Shown: positions 59,923-64,000 of the stretch, piece by piece
How positions within the stretch are numbered: position 1 is the stretch's first letter
Layout: every line of letters begins with the position of its first letter
Source of the DNA: Xestospongia muta
Taxonomy: Eukaryota > Porifera > Demospongiae > Haplosclerida > Petrosiidae
Direction: 5' to 3'
Length of the DNA stretch: 64,000 bases
Assembly: GCA_963693285.1 (NCBI GenBank)
Contig: OY848931.1
Coordinates: 1,927,001-1,991,000, forward strand
Position numbers and translations under genes: made by a program
The notes under the pieces: model-generated
Database searches by the model: none
The model's input: only the letters and a program-made list of their open reading frames with translations
What the model was told of the DNA's origin: nothing

Positions 59923-60640
59923 ACCTTCTGGTCTAGCACGTTTCAGTTGACCAATCAGATTCCACTACTCAGATTCTACTTTTACATGCGGACAGATATT
60001 AGCATAAGCTTTCCGTTTATCGCCGCATGTATAGAATATCCAAACCTGTCGCGCCCATTGACACATGTATGTTCTTATGATGGCTGCTGTAAGCGATGTG
60101 ATTGCCATTGACACGTGGATATAGTTATGATGGCTGCTATAAGCGATGTGATTGCTTGAAATAAATGTGGAAAAATATGTAATCGATTAAGTTTATTGAA
60201 ACATATGAAATCTTGATGGAGAAAACAGGACTATAATAGTGTATACGTTTGATGTAGTGCCAGGCATGTGCTACAAAGAAATTTATATCGTATCTATTAT
60301 ATGGTTTATGAATCTTAGCTTTGATTAATCATCTAAGAAATAGTTACAATAGGTAGAAAGTTTGAAGAAAGACTTATTTTTAATTTAAAATAATTTTACT
60401 ATTTGATAATATTACTGTTTGATCCTTGTACTTGACATAATCTGCCCAGCACTGGAATCTGGTCATCAATGCCTGCAGTGACCAATATTTTTGTAACAAG
60501 ATTAATAAGTTATTGACACTGAGGCACTCGTATCAACTAGGTACACTTTGACTACCAACTGACACCACAATAGGAGACTCACAACCATCTCCAACGTAAA
60601 GCTAAACATAATGTATGTATTCCTCAAGCTCCTCTTCTGA
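59923..60640. promoter_or_regulatory. M3 5' flank
   Basis: No gene seen and no divergent FHA-ANK-RING partner, unlike the other ROCO copies. Contains an inverted CCAAT (GACCAATCAGA at about 59950) close to the M3 start and a 50-bp tandem repeat (60055-60154). The ATTCTCTTTATAATGCCCAC core of the other copies is absent, so M3 appears to have a different promoter. Confidence 0.45.
60055..60154. repeat. 50-bp direct tandem repeat upstream of M3
   Basis: Two units starting CCATTGACAC at 60055 and 60105. Both carry TTATGATGGCTGCT and AAGCGATGTGATTG, with several substitutions in between. Confidence 0.85.
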
Positions 60641-61552
60641 TCCAATACTCTATCTGCAAACTGAATTTATTCCACACAGGTTGCTCTTTGCTTACTTAAA
60701 ACAACAAGTGGATGATGTATGATTAGTCTTGCCACAACGGTAACAGGCTTGAGAAGTTCTTGCTTGAGATTTTTTATTGACCTTTTGACTGCATGTGGTG
60801 CATATCTTTTTTAGAATAATCTGATAACCTATTGGTAGCTCCTGATGCTTGCAATACCTGCTAATTTTTACGAACCGTCTCTACAATGATTGCTATCTCC
60901 ATAGCTTTCTTGAGATAATTCCGACTCTGCTAATACTCTTCTTTGAATTCTGTCATGCATCACCCCACAACAAGATGCCAAGTTGATTTCATTCCAAAAT
61001 TACAATGCTCAGCTAATGCTCCCAGTTCTGATGTGAATGTGAAACTTAAACTCACTCTCCTGGCTGTCTAAATTTATTATGAAATCGGAAACATTGACCT
61101 GAAGGTTAAGGACAGTAGTGAGTTTTCATGACATCCATTGATTTATCGAAAGATATTTCTGATGGTTTCTGAGGTGCAACCCAACTTCTCACGAGCTTGT
61201 ATGATGCTGGACTGTTTGTCCACAATGCTATTAGCCACAAAATAAATTATCTACTCTCTCTGTGTACTGAGTCCAGTCCTCCTTTCTCTAGTCAAATTCA
61301 GACATTCTCACATCCTTTTTGCCAGTGTAATATTCTCAGATTTTTTTTTTTTTAACATGAAATAGAGCTTGCTTAAAGCTCTTATATCTACAACAAAGAT
61401 AATGGTTACAAGACATGTTAAAAACAACAGATACATACATATAAACCTGACTACACCGAACTATAATGTTCAATTGTCTCTATGTAATAATAACTTAGCA
61501 CACTGTCTTTACATAACTCAGCATACTGTCTTTACAAACAATACAGTCTTGA
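60640..61552 (-). mobile_element. Ty3/gypsy 5' LTR and gag remnant (reversed)
   Basis: On the minus strand: an LTR (61552 to 61326) ending GAGAATATTACA like G1-G3 and keeping the AGACAGT/TATGTAAAGACAGTGTG-type 25-bp repeat remnants, then a possible primer-binding site CTGGCAAAAAGG. Next comes decayed gag: LVRSWVAPQKPSEISFDKSM, CFRFHNKFRQPGE, KKAMEIAIIVET, and a CCHC knuckle CYRCGKTNHTSSTC near 60710-60750. Several stops and frameshifts. It supplies the 5' half missing from G1-G3. Confidence 0.75.
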
Positions 61553-61689
61553 CCGTATTTGACTTGTCCTATAAACTCACCTAAATAATTATACATATAG
61601 TACATATATAGTATATACTAGGAGAAATAAATTATATTAACAAGTTCATAGTAATCTATACAAATATCATAAGACAATAATGTTAATTA

Positions 61690-62340
61690 TAGGAGATCTT
61701 GTTGGACTTTGTGAAGTAGTGCCACTGTCTGATCCCCCCTTTCTTTTATAAGGTCTATTTCCTGCTGGCTCTTTACCACGTGGTCTAGTTGATTGGTCAT
61801 AAGATTCCAATTCAATGTCATGTGACCTTGGAGGTTGTTGTTTGGTAATACCAAAAGTAGTATTATCACCATCGTCAAAGTTATCCTGCTCATCTGTCTT
61901 CCATCTCTTGTTTTGTCTTCTTTCTCATCTCTGACTACTGACTGGAGGATTTCTAGTCTCATCCCCAGACCTACTCGCAAGCTAAAGTAGGTCTGGTAAC
62001 ACGGCTTGACTTTTGTGTCCCCAGTAAGGAATGTGGTGCGGGTGTTGGTATGCAATTAGAGGTACTGTGAAATATGAATATCATCAAATTGAAGTGTTAA
62101 AGCAGATTTAATGAAGAGTAGCCATGCATTCACTTTCACACATACTTCAATTTGATGATATTCATATTTCACACTACCTCTAATTGCATACCAACACCCG
62201 TGCCACATTCCTTACTGGGGACACAAGTCAAGCCGTGTGACCAGACCTACTTTAGCTTGCGAGTAGGTCTGGGGACGAGACTAGAGGATTGCCTGCTACT
62301 ACTTTCATAATTTACTTCATCTCTGTTTGCTGGTCTCTTA
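61690..62340 (-). pseudogene. ROCO tail fragment split by a foldback element
   Basis: Degraded copy of the basic-tail exon of M1/M2. The frames of SSKRPANRDEVNYESSSRQS lie at about 62275-62340 and of QPPRSHDIELES, DQSTRPRGKEPAGNRPYKRK at about 61735-61850, with a changed end (GTTSQSPTRSP). A 332-bp element at 61953-62284 separates the halves. No ROCO 5' exons lie upstream. Confidence 0.7.
61953..62284. mobile_element. Foldback MITE
   Basis: Long near-perfect inverted repeats of about 145 bp (outer ends CTAGTCTCATCCCCAGACCT and its complement, differing by one base) around a loop of about 40 bp. Short duplicated flank GGATT, with AGGATT possible, on both sides. The uninterrupted site is seen in M1 at about 7800 and M2 at about 34725 (TGGAGGATTCCCTGC). 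No coding capacity, so non-autonomous. Confidence 0.85.
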
Positions 62341-62359
62341 CACAGCCTCCATACACACA

Positions 62360-62450
62360 GCAACTTGTTGCCTGCAAACATGTTGCCAGCAACAAGTTGC
62401 AGGCAACAAGCTGTACATACATTTAGCAACAAGTTGCAGCAACATTAAAA
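62360..62450. repeat. GCAACAAGTTGC inverted/direct repeat cluster
   Basis: Several copies of GCAACAAGTTGC or its complement-like GCAACTTGTTGC within 90 bp, including a hairpin of CAACTTGTTGCCTGC with GCAGGCAACAAG. Probably the end of another small element; not identified. Confidence 0.5.
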
Positions 62451-62526
62451 AATGGCCCCCAGAAGAGTTATAGTTGATGACAAAGTTTATCGTGTATCTG
62501 GAGTTATAATAGCTATAATCTTGATG

Positions 62527-62551
62527 ACTAGATGCTAAAGGTAAGAGAACA
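62527..62551 (-). pseudogene. 25-bp scrap of tectonic exon 1
   Basis: Matches 32728-32752 of the tectonic signal-peptide exon, then jumps to the equivalent of 33157. It shows that the spacer copy at 62552-63865 was once attached to a tectonic gene that has been deleted. Confidence 0.55.
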
Positions 62552-63865
62552 TTTTGTTAAGTGATATTAGGTAGATGAAGCTATGATCACCATTGAATAT
62601 GATGAAAATGGGTGTGGTCTCAATATGAATCTATGGAATAAAAATAAATATAGCAACAAGAATTATTACTTCATTAATAGAGTAGAATCATTTGATACTT
62701 GAAATATATTTACAAATATAGTTATAATGTAAGCTCTATTGTCCTGATCACTTGATATAGAGTTGAGTTATCCAACTCTTCCTATATCAGTTAATCAATG
62801 TATTCATTAATATAGTCATTTATCATTATATCAACTATCTATCAATTAATTACCTTCTATTTACTATTCATTCAAAATAACTTCATTCCTTTATGATCAG
62901 GAATAGAGTTTGTATAGATAATTTCAATATAAGCTGGATTACCTGAATAAATGGAATTAGATAACTAACACTAAAGACATAATCAGTAAATAGATGCAAA
63001 TTTAACTAAATGGATACATCTAAAATTTGTCCTTTTGATTTTAATACAAATAATTATTTCACGAAAATTTACAATATTAATTATTATTAATAGTTAATTT
63101 TTCTATGCATTATTAAGTGATATCCTAATTTCAGTACATTCCTCTTTTACAGAATTATACATGACCACACCCTAATACTTTATCAAAATGCATGTAATTA
63201 CTCACAAGGAAATTTGCTTGCTTTAACTTTTAAACTTTGTTTATAAAACAACCTCGGTCAAATTACAATAGCTCTCAACATAATTAATATCTACAATAAC
63301 ATATTAACACTGTACATTATTACCTTTTGTTGTTACCTATTAACTTTAAGGGAATTCCATATAAGGTAATTGAGGCTGTGAGGGACGTCATTGATATAGT
63401 AGGTGTGGTCTCAACAGATATAAACCTATTACAACATCAATATAACACAATTTTTTAGTTATATTATATTAGTGGAATGTTGTGTATAATTTATACTAAA
63501 AACACATTCTAGTTATCATATGATGTTAATTATATGGGAGGAGTTACCTTTGGTGATGTTATTAACAGCTTAACACATTGATATATCATGGAAAGATATG
63601 GTTAATGAGGTCATTTACTAGATCATCATCAACTAGTAACCAATATCTCTAATAGTATCTCCTTTGACAATCTATGTCTCTGCCTAGTCTGAATGTCCAA
63701 GTAATATGTAGTATAAACATGACAAATAGCGTGTGTGGTCTATATAGAAATGAAGAAATATACTATGAATAAATGATTGTTAACGTTATTATTGACCTTC
63801 CAGTTGAGGTATGTACATGTGTAAGAATGTGGTCATTGAGAGAATACGTTAGATAAAAGTCTCTA
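62552..63865. other. Duplicated noncoding spacer
   Basis: Copy of 33157-34470 with a few percent substitutions and small indels at constant offset 29395. No coding signal on either strand. Confidence 0.8.
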
Positions 63866-64000
63866 CTAGCATCTCCTTTTAGTATTGGGATCTATGTCAC
63901 TGTCTGGTCTTCCTTTCCTTTTATAAGGTCTACCTCCTGCTGGTTCCTTACCATGTGGTCTAATTGATTGGTCATGTGACTCTAATTCAATGTCATGTGA
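63866..64000 (-). CDS. M4: 3' end of a fourth ROCO-family gene (partial)
   Basis: Terminal exon reading HDIELESHDQSIRPHGKEPA, then GGRPYKRKGRPDSDIDPNTK and RRC with a TAG stop, nearly identical to the end of M2. The rest lies beyond the right edge. Its 3' flank equals that of M2, so M4 is probably a recent M2 duplicate with a death-domain exon. Confidence 0.7.
   Translation of the reverse strand, partial: SHDIELESHDQSIRPHGKEPAGGRPYKRKGRPDSDIDPNTKRRC

Noticed and set aside
61687..62055. 122-codon minus-strand gene
   Set aside because: It is an out-of-frame reading through the ROCO tail fragment and one arm of the foldback element.
1..64000. Bacterial or symbiont origin because of long ankyrin proteins
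   Set aside because: Introns, metazoan domains (death, ZU5, COR, PEHE, tectonic), SINE and LTR elements all indicate an animal genome.

Overview
The window is eukaryotic. Genes are split by short AT-rich introns with GT...AG ends, and the domain set is metazoan: death domains, ZU5, Roc-COR, PEHE and tectonic. There are also a tRNA-derived SINE, a FLYWCH-bearing Mutator-like element and Ty3/gypsy remnants. The mix (expanded ANK-Roc-COR-death proteins, compact introns, about two-thirds A+T) best fits a demosponge such as Amphimedon. That is an inference from content; no database was searched.

The locus is a cluster built by repeated segmental duplication. Its module is two divergent genes about 100 bp apart. 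The minus-strand partner is a giant-exon protein with an ankyrin array, Roc GTPase and COR domain. It is followed through a constant small exon by exchangeable 3' exons: a death domain in M1 and M2, or ZU5, a UPA-like segment and an all-helical domain in M3. This resembles DAPK1 without its kinase. The plus-strand partner encodes a short basic N-terminus, an unusual FHA domain, about a dozen ankyrin repeats and, in the one copy that keeps it, a C-terminal RING.

Layout: 1-3806, 3' part of a plus-strand FHA-ANK-RING gene; 4266-6170, KANSL1-like PEHE gene (-); 6461-13044, M1 (-); 13142-16058, plus-strand copy 2, broken by a MULE; 16382-17578, KANSL1-like fragment (-); 17730-19799, gypsy 3' part with LTR; 19800-26823, decayed ROCO copy P1 (-) holding a duplicated gypsy end whose LTR carries an expanded 25-bp minisatellite; 26926-31704, plus copy 3; 31787-32942, truncated tectonic gene (-); 34471-40438, M2 (-); 40500-41369, plus fragment 4; 41370-42700, SINE and KANSL1-like fragment; 42846-45009, gypsy; 45010-47053, decayed ROCO copy P2 (-); 47157-51607, plus copy 5; 51728-52895, duplicated M3 3' exons; 53125-59922, M3 (-); 60640-61552, gypsy gag and 5' LTR (-); 61690-62340, ROCO tail split by a foldback element; 62527-63865, duplicated intergenic DNA; 63866-64000, 3' end of a fourth ROCO gene (-).

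M1, M2 and M3 can each be read through all their exons in frame (about 1880, 1938 and 1894 residues by my splice model). Most plus-strand copies carry stops, frameshifts or deletions. Only copy 1 reads cleanly over its visible part. Ankyrin arrays, GTPase and death or ZU5 modules suggest intracellular sensor-adaptors of cell death or immunity. The divergent RING protein could be a paired regulator. That functional pairing is a hypothesis.
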